Origin: Litoribaculum gwangyangense
Lineage (GTDB): Bacteria > Bacteroidota > Bacteroidia > Flavobacteriales > Flavobacteriaceae
Assembly (NCBI RefSeq): GCF_039543505.1
Contig: NZ_BAABJW010000002.1
Coordinates: 248,001-312,000 of the forward strand
Length of the DNA: 64,000 nt
Reading direction: 5' to 3'
Below, one piece after another: positions 35,397 to 44,307 of this stretch. Within the stretch, counting starts at the first letter, position 1, and the number at the start of each line of letters is the position of its first letter. Position numbers and translations under genes: made by a program. Below the pieces are notes generated by a model. The model ran no database searches and was not told the origin of the DNA. It saw only the letters and a program-made list of their open reading frames with translations.

Positions 35397-35420
35397 ACGA
35401 TTTTAGAATTTTAAAATCGT
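35397..35420. repeat. Short inverted repeat with ATCGT-type motif
   Basis: ACGATTTTA, loop GAATTT, TAAAATCGT, followed by AATCGTCAATCGTAAAT. Short ACGAT/ATCGT clusters of this kind occur between genes in many flavobacteria. There is no T tail, so it is not a clear terminator. Confidence 0.45.
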
Positions 35421-35443
35421 TAATCAAAAATCGTCAATCGTAA

Positions 35444-37477
35444 ATGCAGAAATATACTTTATTATATATCATACTAGCTGGAATAGTAGCACTTTCATTG
35501 GCGCTTTTCCATTACTTTAAAAATTCAAAAAGCATGTCTAAAATAAACATGCTTTTTGTTTTTTTGAGATTTATCAGTGTGTTTTCTGTTTTGCTTTTAT
35601 TAATAAATCCTCGGTTTGAAAAAAATACGTTGTCTATTGAAAAGCCTAATTTAGTTATTGCGATCGATAATTCCAGTTCCATAAAATATTTAAACCAAGA
35701 AGCTAAAACCATTGATTTTATTGATGAATTATCAAACAATAATAATTTAAAAGAAAAATTTAATTTAGATTTCTATACGTTTGGTGAATCCCTAAAAAAT
35801 ACAGATTCGGTAACTTTTTCTGAAAATCAAACGAATATTTACCAAGCGTTTAATCAATTACACCAGGTTTACAAACAAACTGTATCTCCAACAATATTAT
35901 TTACAGATGGTAATCAGACATACGGAAATGATTATCAGTTTATTACAAACACTTACAAACAACCTATTTACCCAATTATTATAGGTGACACCGTTATGCA
36001 CTCTGATTTAAAAATTGAGCAACTTAACGTAAATAAATACGCCTACTTAAAAAACAAATTTCCTGTAGAGACCATTTTGGTTTACAACGGAGAAGATTAT
36101 ATCAGTTCAAAATTTGAGGTTTCTAATGGAAATACAATTATTTATTCAGAAGAAATGAATTTTTCAAAAGATACTAATTCAAAGGTTATCAATTTTACAT
36201 TGCCAGCAAACACCATAGGAGTTAGTAACTATAAGGCGACAATAATTCCTTTCGAAAATGAAAAGAATACAGTAAACAATTCTAAAAATTTTGCTGTTGA
36301 AGTCATTAATCAAAAGACAAAAATAGCTATAGTTAGTGATTTTATTCACCCAGATATAGGTGCATTAAAAAAGAGTATTGAAAGTAACGAACAACGCTCA
36401 GTAGAATTTTTGAATTCAAATGAAATATTAAATCAAATAAATGAATTTCAATTAATTATAGTATATCAACCAAATAATAAATTTAAGCAATTATTCGATA
36501 TTCTTAAATCCCAAAACAGCAGTTTATTTCTCATAATTGGAACTAAAACTGATTTAGATTTTCTGAATTCGATTAATACAGACTTTGATTTAGAAATAAC
36601 CAATCAAACTGAGGATTATCAAGCTGAGTTGAACAAAAATTATTCACCTTTTATAGTGGATGATATCAATTTCGAATCGTTCCCGCCCTTAGAGTCGAAT
36701 TACGGAAACATTATTTTTTCGGTCCCATTTGAAACTGTTTTATTAAAAACACTAAATGGGGTTTCAACCAACGAAACCTTACTAGCGACTTTTGAAAAAA
36801 ACAAGCGGAGAGAAGCTATTTTGTTTGGGGAAAACATTTGGAAATGGCGTGCCCAAAGCTATATAAATTCTAAGTCCTTTAATGAATTTGATAATTTTAT
36901 TGGAAAATTAGTTCAATATCTTGCCTCTAATAGGCAGAAAAGCAGATTGAATATCGAATACGAATCGTTTTATAATGGTAGCAACAATATTATAATTAAA
37001 GCAGAGTTTTTTGATAAAAACTATGTTTTTGATACTCGTGAAACACTTAATATTACAGTGGTTGATAATATTTCAAAAGAATCTAAAACCTTTCCTTTAA
37101 TTTTAAAAGGCAATAATTACCAAGTTGATTTAAGTAGTTTAGCACCATCTGCATATACATTTACCATAAAAGCTTCCAACGAGAATTTATCTAAATCTGG
37201 AAGTTTTCAAATTTTGGAATACAACGTAGAACAACAATTTTTAAGTGCAGATGTAACAAAGCTCAAAAAGATAGCTACTAATAGCAATGGAAGTATCTAC
37301 CACATCGATAAAACCGAAAATTTAGTGAATGTTTTATTAAGTGATAATAGGTACAAGCCAATTCAAAAAAACAATAAAAATACCATACCTTTGATAGATT
37401 GGAAATATCTACTGATTATTCTGTCCCTGAGCTTAGGAATGGAGTGGTTTTTAAGAAAATATTACGGATTAATTTAA
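35444..37477 (+). CDS. VWA-domain-like membrane protein
   Basis: A 677-residue protein. Two N-terminal membrane helices (residues about 5-23 and 35-55) are followed by a von Willebrand A-like domain with a MIDAS-type motif (AIDNSSS, Asp75) and FTDGNQTYG near residue 168. A long beta-rich extracytoplasmic part follows, and a last membrane helix lies near the C-terminus (WKYLLIILSLSLGMEWFL). It resembles the large BatA/BatB-related or glutamine-amidotransferase-like membrane proteins of Bacteroidota. No moxR or bat genes lie next to it. Its precise role is unknown. Confidence 0.8.
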   Translation: MQKYTLLYIILAGIVALSLALFHYFKNSKSMSKINMLFVFLRFISVFSVLLLLINPRFEKNTLSIEKPNLVIAIDNSSSIKYLNQEAKTIDFIDELSNNNNLKEKFNLDFYTFGESLKNTDSVTFSENQTNIYQAFNQLHQVYKQTVSPTILFTDGNQTYGNDYQFITNTYKQPIYPIIIGDTVMHSDLKIEQLNVNKYAYLKNKFPVETILVYNGEDYISSKFEVSNGNTIIYSEEMNFSKDTNSKVINFTLPANTIGVSNYKATIIPFENEKNTVNNSKNFAVEVINQKTKIAIVSDFIHPDIGALKKSIESNEQRSVEFLNSNEILNQINEFQLIIVYQPNNKFKQLFDILKSQNSSLFLIIGTKTDLDFLNSINTDFDLEITNQTEDYQAELNKNYSPFIVDDINFESFPPLESNYGNIIFSVPFETVLLKTLNGVSTNETLLATFEKNKRREAILFGENIWKWRAQSYINSKSFNEFDNFIGKLVQYLASNRQKSRLNIEYESFYNGSNNIIIKAEFFDKNYVFDTRETLNITVVDNISKESKTFPLILKGNNYQVDLSSLAPSAYTFTIKASNENLSKSGSFQILEYNVEQQFLSADVTKLKKIATNSNGSIYHIDKTENLVNVLLSDNRYKPIQKNNKNTIPLIDWKYLLIILSLSLGMEWFLRKYYGLI

Positions 37478-37490
37478 AAAAAAATACACC

Positions 37491-38306
37491 ATGGAAAAAT
37501 TACCAAAAATTGCACTACCTCTAATAATAACGGGAATCGTATTAGTCATTTTATTAGCAAAATCGGCCGTAACTATCGACTCTGGGGAGGCTGGGGTTTT
37601 ATTTAAAACTTTTGGAGAAGGCGTTGTTATTGACGAACCACCAATGGGAGAGGGCTTTCATCTAGTTGCCCCTTGGAATAAAGTTTATGTATACGAGGTA
37701 CGTCAACAAGAACTTTTTGAAAAAATGAAAGTTTTATCTTCAAACGGATTGGAAATTCAAATTGATGCTTCTGCTTGGTACGAACCTGTCTATAATGACC
37801 TTGGTAATTTACATCAGTCACTTGGTCAAAACTACTTACAGCGTGTTATACAGCCTGCAATTCGAAGCGCAGCGCGCAGTGTGGTAGGTCGATACACCCC
37901 GGAACAATTATACTCTAGTAAGCGTGATGCTATACAGGATGAAATATTTACTGAAACAAAAAAGATTTTAGAGAAACAATTTGTACAATTAAACGAAGTG
38001 CTAGTTCGTGACGTAACCTTACCAAATACTATTAAAGATGCTATTGAACGCAAATTAAAGCAAGAACAAGAATCCTTAGAATATGAGTTTAGGTTGGTTA
38101 CTGCGGAAAAAGAGGCTGAAAAAGTTAGAATTGAAGCCCAAGGTAAAGCAGATGCCAATAAAATATTGAGTGCTTCCTTAACCGATAAAATCTTACAAGA
38201 TAAGGGCATTGATGCCACTTTAAAGTTGTCTGAGTCACCAAATAGCAAGGTCATTGTTATAGGTTCAGGTGATAGCGGATTACCAATCATTCTTGGGAAT
38301 CAATAA
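37491..38306 (+). CDS. SPFH/prohibitin-family protein
   Basis: A 271-residue membrane protein. One N-terminal helix (residues about 7-27) is followed by the SPFH band domain (SGEAGVLFKTFGEGVV, GFHLVAPWNKVYVYEVRQQE) and a helical region rich in Glu and Ala (KLKQEQESLEYEF... AEKEAEKVRIEAQGKADANK). Family members form large rings in the inner membrane that guide proteases or organise lipids. It is 13 bases after the VWA gene and is probably co-transcribed. Confidence 0.92.
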   Translation: MEKLPKIALPLIITGIVLVILLAKSAVTIDSGEAGVLFKTFGEGVVIDEPPMGEGFHLVAPWNKVYVYEVRQQELFEKMKVLSSNGLEIQIDASAWYEPVYNDLGNLHQSLGQNYLQRVIQPAIRSAARSVVGRYTPEQLYSSKRDAIQDEIFTETKKILEKQFVQLNEVLVRDVTLPNTIKDAIERKLKQEQESLEYEFRLVTAEKEAEKVRIEAQGKADANKILSASLTDKILQDKGIDATLKLSESPNSKVIVIGSGDSGLPIILGNQ

Positions 38307-38413
38307 TGTAACGAATAAAATAATTCAGTTATTCATTCATTATTTTAAATTTTAAATTAAAAATGCTTTTTAAAATGTTTATTTTTTAAAAGTTGTAATA
38401 AATGCATTTTTAA

Positions 38414-38446
38414 TTTGGAATTATAACAATAAATTATAGATATTTG
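38414..38446 (+). promoter_or_regulatory. Promoter of the his operon
   Basis: TTTG (38414-38417), 21 bases, GATATTTG (38439-38446), one mismatch from TAnnTTTG. Transcription would begin near 38452, only about 10 bases before the leader peptide start. Confidence 0.55.
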
Positions 38447-38462
38447 TACAAACAAAAAAAAC

Positions 38463-38516
38463 ATGATTTTTATTCAATCACATCATCATTTTCAAATTTG
38501 CACTCAAGCGAACTGA
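38463..38516 (+). CDS. hisL: his operon leader peptide
   Basis: An ORF of 18 codons including the stop (17 residues): MIFIQSHHHFQICTQAN, with three consecutive CAT histidine codons at 38481-38489. Its position between promoter and attenuator hairpin, and its His run, identify it as a regulatory leader peptide whose translation reports histidyl-tRNA supply. The segment after the His codons encodes one arm of a competing RNA pairing. The peptide itself needs no function. Confidence 0.8.
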   Translation: MIFIQSHHHFQICTQAN

Positions 38517-38561
38517 AAATGTATTGAATAAATTCAACATATATTTTTAAACCCGTTTGAG
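38503..38561 (+). promoter_or_regulatory. Antiterminator pairing of the his leader
   Basis: CTCAAGCG (38503-38510, near the end of the leader ORF) can pair with CGTTTGAG (38554-38561, in the left arm of the terminator) over 8 bp, with one G-T wobble. The first segment is nearly the same sequence as the right arm of the terminator. A ribosome stalled on the His codons leaves it free; a ribosome at the stop codon covers it. Confidence 0.65.
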
Positions 38562-38579
38562 ATAATCAAGCGGGTTTTT
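38549..38579 (+). terminator. his attenuator (Rho-independent terminator)
   Basis: AAACCCGTTTGA, loop GATAA, TCAAGCGGGTTT: a 12-bp stem with one wobble pair, followed by T residues, 47 bases before hisG. It lies in the leader rather than at an operon end, and its left arm overlaps the antiterminator. Confidence 0.85.
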
Positions 38580-38626
38580 AATTTTAACTTAAACTTGATT
38601 ATTTCAAACTCATAACTAAAATAAAA

Positions 38627-39484
38627 ATGAGTAAATTAAGAATTGCTGTTCAAAAAGCTGGTCGCCTCAATGAGGATTCCATGCAAATTTTAAAGGACAT
38701 AGGTATTAACATTGATAACGGAAAAGACCAATTAAAGGCTTCGGCTAAAGGTTTCCCCGTCGAGGTTTTTTATTTAAGAAATGGAGATATTCCACAATAT
38801 TTAAAAGATGGTGTCGTGGATGCTGCCATTATAGGAGAAAATGTTTTAATTGAAAAAGGCAACGGTATCAATATTGCAGAAAAACTTGGTTTTTCAACCT
38901 GTAGAGTTTGTATAGCGGTTCCGAAAGCTACCAAATATAATGGATTAAAAGATTTGGAAGGTAAACGCATCGCGACCTCTTACCCAAATACCGTTCGAGA
39001 TTATTTAGATAAAAATGGCGTTAATGCCAATCTTCATATCATTAATGGGTCTGTGGAAATTGCACCTAATATTGGGTTGGCCGACGCCATTTGTGATATC
39101 GTTTCAAGCGGAAGTACCTTGTTTAAAAACAATTTAAAAGAAGTAGAAACCATATTAAAAAGTGAAGCTGTTTTAGCGGTATCTCCCATTTTAAGCGAAG
39201 ATAAACAAGCTATTTTAGATACTATTCAATTCAGAATTAAATCGGTTTTAAAGGGAAGGCAATCCAAGTATATTTTGTTGAATGCGCCAAATGATAAATT
39301 AGATAAAATCATCAGTATTTTACCAGGAATGAAAAGTCCAACCGTTTTACCACTTGCGGAAAAGGGTTGGAGTTCGGTTCACTCAGTCATCAGTAAAAAC
39401 GAATTTTGGGATGTTATCGATGAGCTAAAAGTAAATGGTGCTCAAGGCATTTTAGTTTGTCCAATTGAAAAAATGGTGCTTTAA
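38627..39484 (+). CDS. hisG: ATP phosphoribosyltransferase, long form
   Basis: A 285-residue enzyme for the first step of histidine synthesis (ATP + PRPP). The start LRIAVQKAGRLNEDSMQILK and the catalytic-domain segments DGVVDAAIIGENVLIE, GKRIATSYPNTVRDYL and DAICDIVSSGSTLF are those of HisG. The extra C-terminal domain (residues about 210-285, with LPGMKSPTVLPLAEKGWSSV) is the regulatory ACT-like part found only in the long form, so no HisZ is needed. It is feedback-inhibited by histidine in this class and is the first gene after the attenuator. Confidence 0.97.
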   Translation: MSKLRIAVQKAGRLNEDSMQILKDIGINIDNGKDQLKASAKGFPVEVFYLRNGDIPQYLKDGVVDAAIIGENVLIEKGNGINIAEKLGFSTCRVCIAVPKATKYNGLKDLEGKRIATSYPNTVRDYLDKNGVNANLHIINGSVEIAPNIGLADAICDIVSSGSTLFKNNLKEVETILKSEAVLAVSPILSEDKQAILDTIQFRIKSVLKGRQSKYILLNAPNDKLDKIISILPGMKSPTVLPLAEKGWSSVHSVISKNEFWDVIDELKVNGAQGILVCPIEKMVL

Positions 39485-39486
39485 TT

Positions 39487-40773
39487 ATGAAAATCATTGA
39501 AAATCCAAATAAAAGCGAATGGCAGGAAGTTTTAAAGCGCCCAACTCAAACAGTTGACGATATTGAAAGCTTAGTTATTCAAATTTTTAATGAAGTTAAA
39601 ATCGATGGCGATTCGGCCATAAAAAAATACACACTAAAATTTGATGGTATTTCATTAGAATCAAATTTGGTTACTGAAAAAGAGATTAATGATGCGGTTA
39701 GCAAAGTACCCGTTAAACTTCAAAATGCTATTAAGAAAGCTAAAAAAAATATTGAAGCTTTCCATCTAGCTCAAAAAACATCCAAAGTATATTTAGAAAC
39801 AACCAACGGTGTTGAATGTTGGCAAGAAAAGAGAGCTATTCAAAAGGTAGGATTATACATTCCTGGTGGTACTGCGCCTTTATTTTCTACAGTGTTGATG
39901 TTGGCAATACCAGCACAAATAGCTGGTTGTAAAGATATTATTTTATGTTCACCACCAAATAAAGAAAAGAATTTAGCCCCTGAGATTCTCTTTGCTGCAA
40001 AACTTTGTGGTGTTACCAAAATTCTAAAAGTTGGAGGTATTCAAGCGATTGCAGGTTTAACGTTTGGTACAGAAACGATTCCAAAAGTTTATAAAATTTT
40101 CGGACCAGGGAATCAGTATGTAACGGTAGCCAAGCAATTAGCCACTAAGTATGGAGTTGCAATAGATATGCCAGCTGGCCCCAGTGAATTATTGGTTGTT
40201 GCTGATGATAGTGCAAACGCCTCCTATGTTGCTTCAGACTTGTTGAGCCAAGCAGAACATGGTATAGATAGCCAAGTCATTTTGGTATCGACTTCAAAGA
40301 GTTTAATCGCTGCTGTTTCAGAAGAAATTAAATCTCAACTTGCTATACTTCCACGTAAGGATATAGCTCAACGAGCAATTGATAATTCTAAGTTGATTTT
40401 AATAGAAGATGATAACATAGCGTTGGAGTTAATTAATGAATATGGTCCAGAACATTTTATTATTTGTGTAAAAAATGAAGCATTCTTTGTTGATGGCACC
40501 TGTAATGCAGGTTCTATTTTTATAGGTGATTACACACCAGAAAGCGCAGGCGATTATGCCTCTGGGACCAACCATACATTGCCCACGAACGGCTTTAGTA
40601 AGGCCTATTCCGGTGTGAATTTAGATAGTTTTTTAAAGAGTATGACGTTTCAAAAAATATCAAAAGAAGGCCTTTTAAATATTGGAGAAACCATAGAGTT
40701 AATGGCGGAAGCAGAAGGCTTGCAAGCGCACAAAAATGCCGTTTCCATAAGATTAAAGGATTTAAAGAAATGA
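39487..40773 (+). CDS. hisD: Histidinol dehydrogenase
   Basis: A 428-residue zinc and NAD enzyme that oxidises histidinol to histidine in two steps. Visible segments are GLYIPGGTAPLFSTVLMLAI, GPGNQYVTVAKQLA, DMPAGPSELLVVAD, LLSQAEHGIDSQ, NEYGPEHF and AGSIFIGDYTPESAGDYASG, with the conserved zinc and catalytic His residues. It starts two bases after hisG and overlaps hisC by four bases. Confidence 0.98.
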   Translation: MKIIENPNKSEWQEVLKRPTQTVDDIESLVIQIFNEVKIDGDSAIKKYTLKFDGISLESNLVTEKEINDAVSKVPVKLQNAIKKAKKNIEAFHLAQKTSKVYLETTNGVECWQEKRAIQKVGLYIPGGTAPLFSTVLMLAIPAQIAGCKDIILCSPPNKEKNLAPEILFAAKLCGVTKILKVGGIQAIAGLTFGTETIPKVYKIFGPGNQYVTVAKQLATKYGVAIDMPAGPSELLVVADDSANASYVASDLLSQAEHGIDSQVILVSTSKSLIAAVSEEIKSQLAILPRKDIAQRAIDNSKLILIEDDNIALELINEYGPEHFIICVKNEAFFVDGTCNAGSIFIGDYTPESAGDYASGTNHTLPTNGFSKAYSGVNLDSFLKSMTFQKISKEGLLNIGETIELMAEAEGLQAHKNAVSIRLKDLKK

Positions 40774-41807
40774 ATATCCAAGATTTAATTAGACCTAATA
40801 TAAAAGCCCTAAAGCCATATTCGTCGGCTAGAGATGAGTTTCAAGGCAATACTGATGCTATGGTGTTTTTGGATGCCAATGAAAACCCTTTTGAAAATGG
40901 CGTGAATCGTTATCCAGACCCACAACAAAGAACGTTGAAATCCATACTATCTGAAATTAAAAAGGTTTCAGTAAAAAATATATTATTAGGAAATGGTAGT
41001 GATGAAGTTTTGGATTTGATTTTTAGAGCATTTTGTGAACCAAATCAAGACAATATAATCATTCTGCCTCCAACTTATGGGATGTATGAGGTTTTGGCTA
41101 ATTTAAATGCCGTAGAAATCAAGAAAGTTAATTTAAATAAGGATTTTCAACCTCGTGTAGAAACCATTTTAAATGTTGCCAATAGTAACAGTAAAGTACT
41201 CTTTTTATGTTCACCAAACAATCCAACAGGTAATAGTTTTTCAAAGGAATCCATTGAAAACTTGTTAAAAAAATTCAATGGATTAGTGGTTATTGATGAG
41301 GCTTATATAGATTTTTCCAATGAAAAAAGTTGGTTACAAAGGCTGGAAGAATTTCCGAATTTAATAGTTACCCAAACCCTATCAAAAGCCTACGGAATGG
41401 CAGGAATTCGTTTAGGTATTTGTTACGCATCTCATGAGATTATAAGAGTTTTAAACAATATAAAACCGCCTTATAATGTTAACGAATTAACGCAACAAAA
41501 AGCTTGGGAACAATTAAAGCAAAAGGAGGTAACAACATACCAAATTAAATCAATTCTTGAGGGACGAGACAATCTCATTTCAGAATTAAAACAGATTAAT
41601 TTTGTAACTAAAATATATCCTTCAGATGCCAATTTTGTGTTGGTTAAGGTTGATGATGCTACGAAACGTTATAACCAGTTGATTGAAAAAGGAATCGTGA
41701 CTAGAAATAGAACATCGCAGCCAGGATGTGAAAACTGTTTGAGGTTTACTGTTGGCACACCAGATGAGAATAAGAAATTAATAAAAGAACTTAAAACACT
41801 TACATAA
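40770..41807 (+). CDS. hisC: Histidinol-phosphate aminotransferase
   Basis: A 345-residue PLP enzyme of fold type I. FLDANENPFENG at the N-terminus, CSPNNPTGNSFS (residues about 148-159), VIDEAYIDFS and TLSKAYGMAGIRLG (PLP Lys) are typical, and ENCLRFTVGTPDENKKLI ends the family pattern. It overlaps hisD by four bases (ATGA). A 46-base gap separates it from hisB. Confidence 0.97.
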   Translation: MNIQDLIRPNIKALKPYSSARDEFQGNTDAMVFLDANENPFENGVNRYPDPQQRTLKSILSEIKKVSVKNILLGNGSDEVLDLIFRAFCEPNQDNIIILPPTYGMYEVLANLNAVEIKKVNLNKDFQPRVETILNVANSNSKVLFLCSPNNPTGNSFSKESIENLLKKFNGLVVIDEAYIDFSNEKSWLQRLEEFPNLIVTQTLSKAYGMAGIRLGICYASHEIIRVLNNIKPPYNVNELTQQKAWEQLKQKEVTTYQIKSILEGRDNLISELKQINFVTKIYPSDANFVLVKVDDATKRYNQLIEKGIVTRNRTSQPGCENCLRFTVGTPDENKKLIKELKTLT

Positions 41808-41853
41808 CTTAAGCTCTTTCTCTTTTTAGAGATGGGTATAGGTATAAAAGCTT

Positions 41854-42987
41854 ATGAAAAAAGTATTATTTATTGACCGAGATGGAACTATCATCAGGGA
41901 ACCAGAAGACGAGCAAATAGATTCTTTTGAAAAACTTGAATTTTATCCTAAAGTATTTCAATATTTAGGGCGTATTGCAAATGAGTTAGATTATGAAATC
42001 GTTATGATAACCAATCAAGACGGTTTGGGAACAGAGTTATATCCAGAGCATACATTTTGGCCAGTTCATAATTTCATTATAAGAACCTTTAAAGAAGAAG
42101 GTGTTACTTTTGAAGAGCAGTTTATAGATAGAACATTTGCCAAAGATAATGCACCAACAAGAAAACCAAATACTGGTTTGTTAACAAAATATTTTTCTGA
42201 TGATTACGATTTGGAAAATTCTTTTGTCATTGGGGATAGATTAACGGATATTGAATTGGCTAAAAACCTTGGTGCTAAAGGAATTTATATTAATGATGAG
42301 ACCCATTTAGGAACTGATGAAATTACGGTAAAACGTGAAGAATTGGATAAATATATTGCTCTTGAGAGTAATGATTGGGCGAAAATTTATGCGTTTTTAA
42401 AGGCAGATGAGCGATCAGGTGGGATCATTAGAAACACCAATGAAACAAAAATAGCCATCCAACTAAACCTTGACGGTACTGGAAAAAGTAAAATAGATAC
42501 TGGTATAGCTTTTTTTGACCATATGTTAGACCAAATTGCACGTCATGGTCAATTAGATTTAAACATAAAAGTTGATGGCGACCTGGAGGTTGATGAACAT
42601 CATACAATAGAAGATACCGCCATTGCTTTGGGAGAATTGTTTCATAAAGTTTTGGGTAATAAATTAGGTATTGAACGTTATGGTTTTTGCCTACCCATGG
42701 ATGATTGCTATGCTCAGGCAGCCATTGATTTTGGTGGCAGAAATTGGTTAGTTTGGGAAGCTGATTTTAAGCGTGAAATGATTGGTAAAATGCCAACCGA
42801 GATGTTTTATCATTTCTTCAAATCGTTTACCGATGGTGCCAAATGTAATTTGAATATTAAAGCGCAAGGTACAAATGAGCATCACAAAATTGAAGCTATT
42901 TTTAAGGCCTTCGCAAAAGCCATTAAAATGGCTGTAAAACGGGATATTGAAAAAATGATTTTGCCGTCAACAAAAGGTATGTTGTAA
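41854..42987 (+). CDS. hisB: Bifunctional histidinol-phosphatase / imidazoleglycerol-phosphate dehydratase
   Basis: A 377-residue fusion. Residues about 1-165 form a HAD-type phosphatase (FIDRDGTIIREP, MITNQDGLG, FVIGDRLTDIELAKNLG). Residues about 170-377 form the manganese-dependent dehydratase, with the two His-rich metal motifs DEHHTIEDTAIALGE and NEHHKIEAIFKAFA. The short Cys-His zinc loop of enterobacterial HisB-N is not present in full, as in other Bacteroidota. The stop codon overlaps the hisH ATG by one base. Confidence 0.97.
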   Translation: MKKVLFIDRDGTIIREPEDEQIDSFEKLEFYPKVFQYLGRIANELDYEIVMITNQDGLGTELYPEHTFWPVHNFIIRTFKEEGVTFEEQFIDRTFAKDNAPTRKPNTGLLTKYFSDDYDLENSFVIGDRLTDIELAKNLGAKGIYINDETHLGTDEITVKREELDKYIALESNDWAKIYAFLKADERSGGIIRNTNETKIAIQLNLDGTGKSKIDTGIAFFDHMLDQIARHGQLDLNIKVDGDLEVDEHHTIEDTAIALGELFHKVLGNKLGIERYGFCLPMDDCYAQAAIDFGGRNWLVWEADFKREMIGKMPTEMFYHFFKSFTDGAKCNLNIKAQGTNEHHKIEAIFKAFAKAIKMAVKRDIEKMILPSTKGML

Positions 42988-43568
42988 TGAAATTAGTAAT
43001 TATTAATTACGGTGCAGGGAATATAAAAAGTATTCAATTTGCATTCAAACGGTTGGGGTATGACGCCATTTTGTCCAATAATCCTGAAGAAATTTTAGCA
43101 GCTGATAAAATTATTTTTCCTGGTGTAGGTGAGGCTAGTACTGCCATGGAAATGTTAATTGATAGTGGAATCGATATATTGATACCTAAATTAAAACAAC
43201 CTGTTTTAGGTATTTGCTTGGGTATGCAATTATTATGTAAATCTACTGAAGAGGGAAACACAAAGGGATTAGGTGTTTTTCAAACAGATGTAAAACGATT
43301 TTCTAATGATTTGAAAGTGCCACAAATGGGATGGAATGTCATTAAAAACCTAAAATCTGATTTGTTTAAAGGAATAAAAGAAAATGAGTACATGTACTTG
43401 GTGCACAGCTATTACGCCGAACACTGCAACGAAACCATTGCTGCTACAGATTATGGTATTAATTATGCTTCTGCTTTACAACATAATAATTTTTATGGCG
43501 TTCAATTTCATCCTGAAAAGAGTAGTTTAGCAGGAGAACAAATTTTAAAAAATTTTTTAGAACTATAA
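42987..43568 (+). CDS. hisH: Imidazole glycerol phosphate synthase, glutaminase subunit
   Basis: A 193-residue class I glutamine amidotransferase that delivers ammonia to HisF. It begins VIINYGAGNIKSIQFAFKRLG. The nucleophile lies in LGICLGMQLLCKS and the catalytic His-Glu in VQFHPEKSS. PQMGWN and YLVHSYY are family segments. It overlaps hisB by one base; hisA starts one base after its stop. Confidence 0.97.
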   Translation: MKLVIINYGAGNIKSIQFAFKRLGYDAILSNNPEEILAADKIIFPGVGEASTAMEMLIDSGIDILIPKLKQPVLGICLGMQLLCKSTEEGNTKGLGVFQTDVKRFSNDLKVPQMGWNVIKNLKSDLFKGIKENEYMYLVHSYYAEHCNETIAATDYGINYASALQHNNFYGVQFHPEKSSLAGEQILKNFLEL

Positions 43569-43569
43569 A

Positions 43570-44304
43570 ATGAGAATTATACCAGCGATTGATATTATAG
43601 ACGGAAAATGTGTTCGTCTAACCAAAGGTGATTACGGAACCAAAAAAATATATAGTGAAAGCCCTCTGGAAATCGCTAAAGCTTTTGAAGATGCTGGAAT
43701 ACAATATTTACATTTGGTAGATTTAGACGGTGCTAAAGCGAAACATATTGTCAATTATAAAGTTTTAGAACAAATAGCATCCAAAACTAGTCTTAAAATT
43801 GATTTTGGAGGTGGATTAAAAACCAATGAAGATTTGCATATTGCTTTTAACTCTGGTGCTAAACAAATTACTGGTGGCAGTATAGCGGTTAAAGACCCTA
43901 AGACTTTTGAAGGGTGGATTTCTAAATATGGTGCTGCTAAAATTATTTTAGGTGCAGATAGTGATGCTGGTAAAATATCCATAAGTGGCTGGATGGAGCA
44001 AAGTAAGGAAGAAGTTATTCCTTTTATAAAGTCATACCAAAAGAAAAGTATTCAATATGTTATCTGTACAGATATTTCTAAAGATGGTATGCTAGAAGGG
44101 CCTTCAGTAGATTTATATAAACAAATCATTGAAGAATGTTCAAATAGTAGCAGTGGTCAGTCTATAAAATTAATTGCCTCAGGTGGTATTTCTAATATTT
44201 CAGAATTACCCATTTTAAAAGAAATAGGATGTGAAGGTGTCATTATAGGAAAAGCCATCTATGAAAATAGGATCGGTTTAAAAGATTTAGAAAAATTCAT
44301 ATAA
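43570..44304 (+). CDS. hisA: ProFAR isomerase
   Basis: A 244-residue beta/alpha barrel that isomerises the 5-ProFAR intermediate. The start IIPAIDIIDGKCVRLTKGD contains the catalytic Asp. YLHLVDLDGAK, IDFGGGLKT and TDISKDGMLEGP (second catalytic Asp) are all visible, with ASGGISNISEL near the phosphate site. The order with hisH and hisF is the usual one. Confidence 0.97.
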   Translation: MRIIPAIDIIDGKCVRLTKGDYGTKKIYSESPLEIAKAFEDAGIQYLHLVDLDGAKAKHIVNYKVLEQIASKTSLKIDFGGGLKTNEDLHIAFNSGAKQITGGSIAVKDPKTFEGWISKYGAAKIILGADSDAGKISISGWMEQSKEEVIPFIKSYQKKSIQYVICTDISKDGMLEGPSVDLYKQIIEECSNSSSGQSIKLIASGGISNISELPILKEIGCEGVIIGKAIYENRIGLKDLEKFI

Positions 44305-44307
44305 ATA

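Larger units (their letters stand above)
38307..38626 (+). promoter_or_regulatory. his operon leader region (320-base gap)
   Basis: The gap holds AT-rich DNA with a promoter, a His-rich leader peptide and a terminator-type hairpin, listed separately. Bases 38307-38410 show no other gene or clear signal. From 38414 to 38579 the pieces are arranged as in classical attenuators. Confidence 0.85.
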
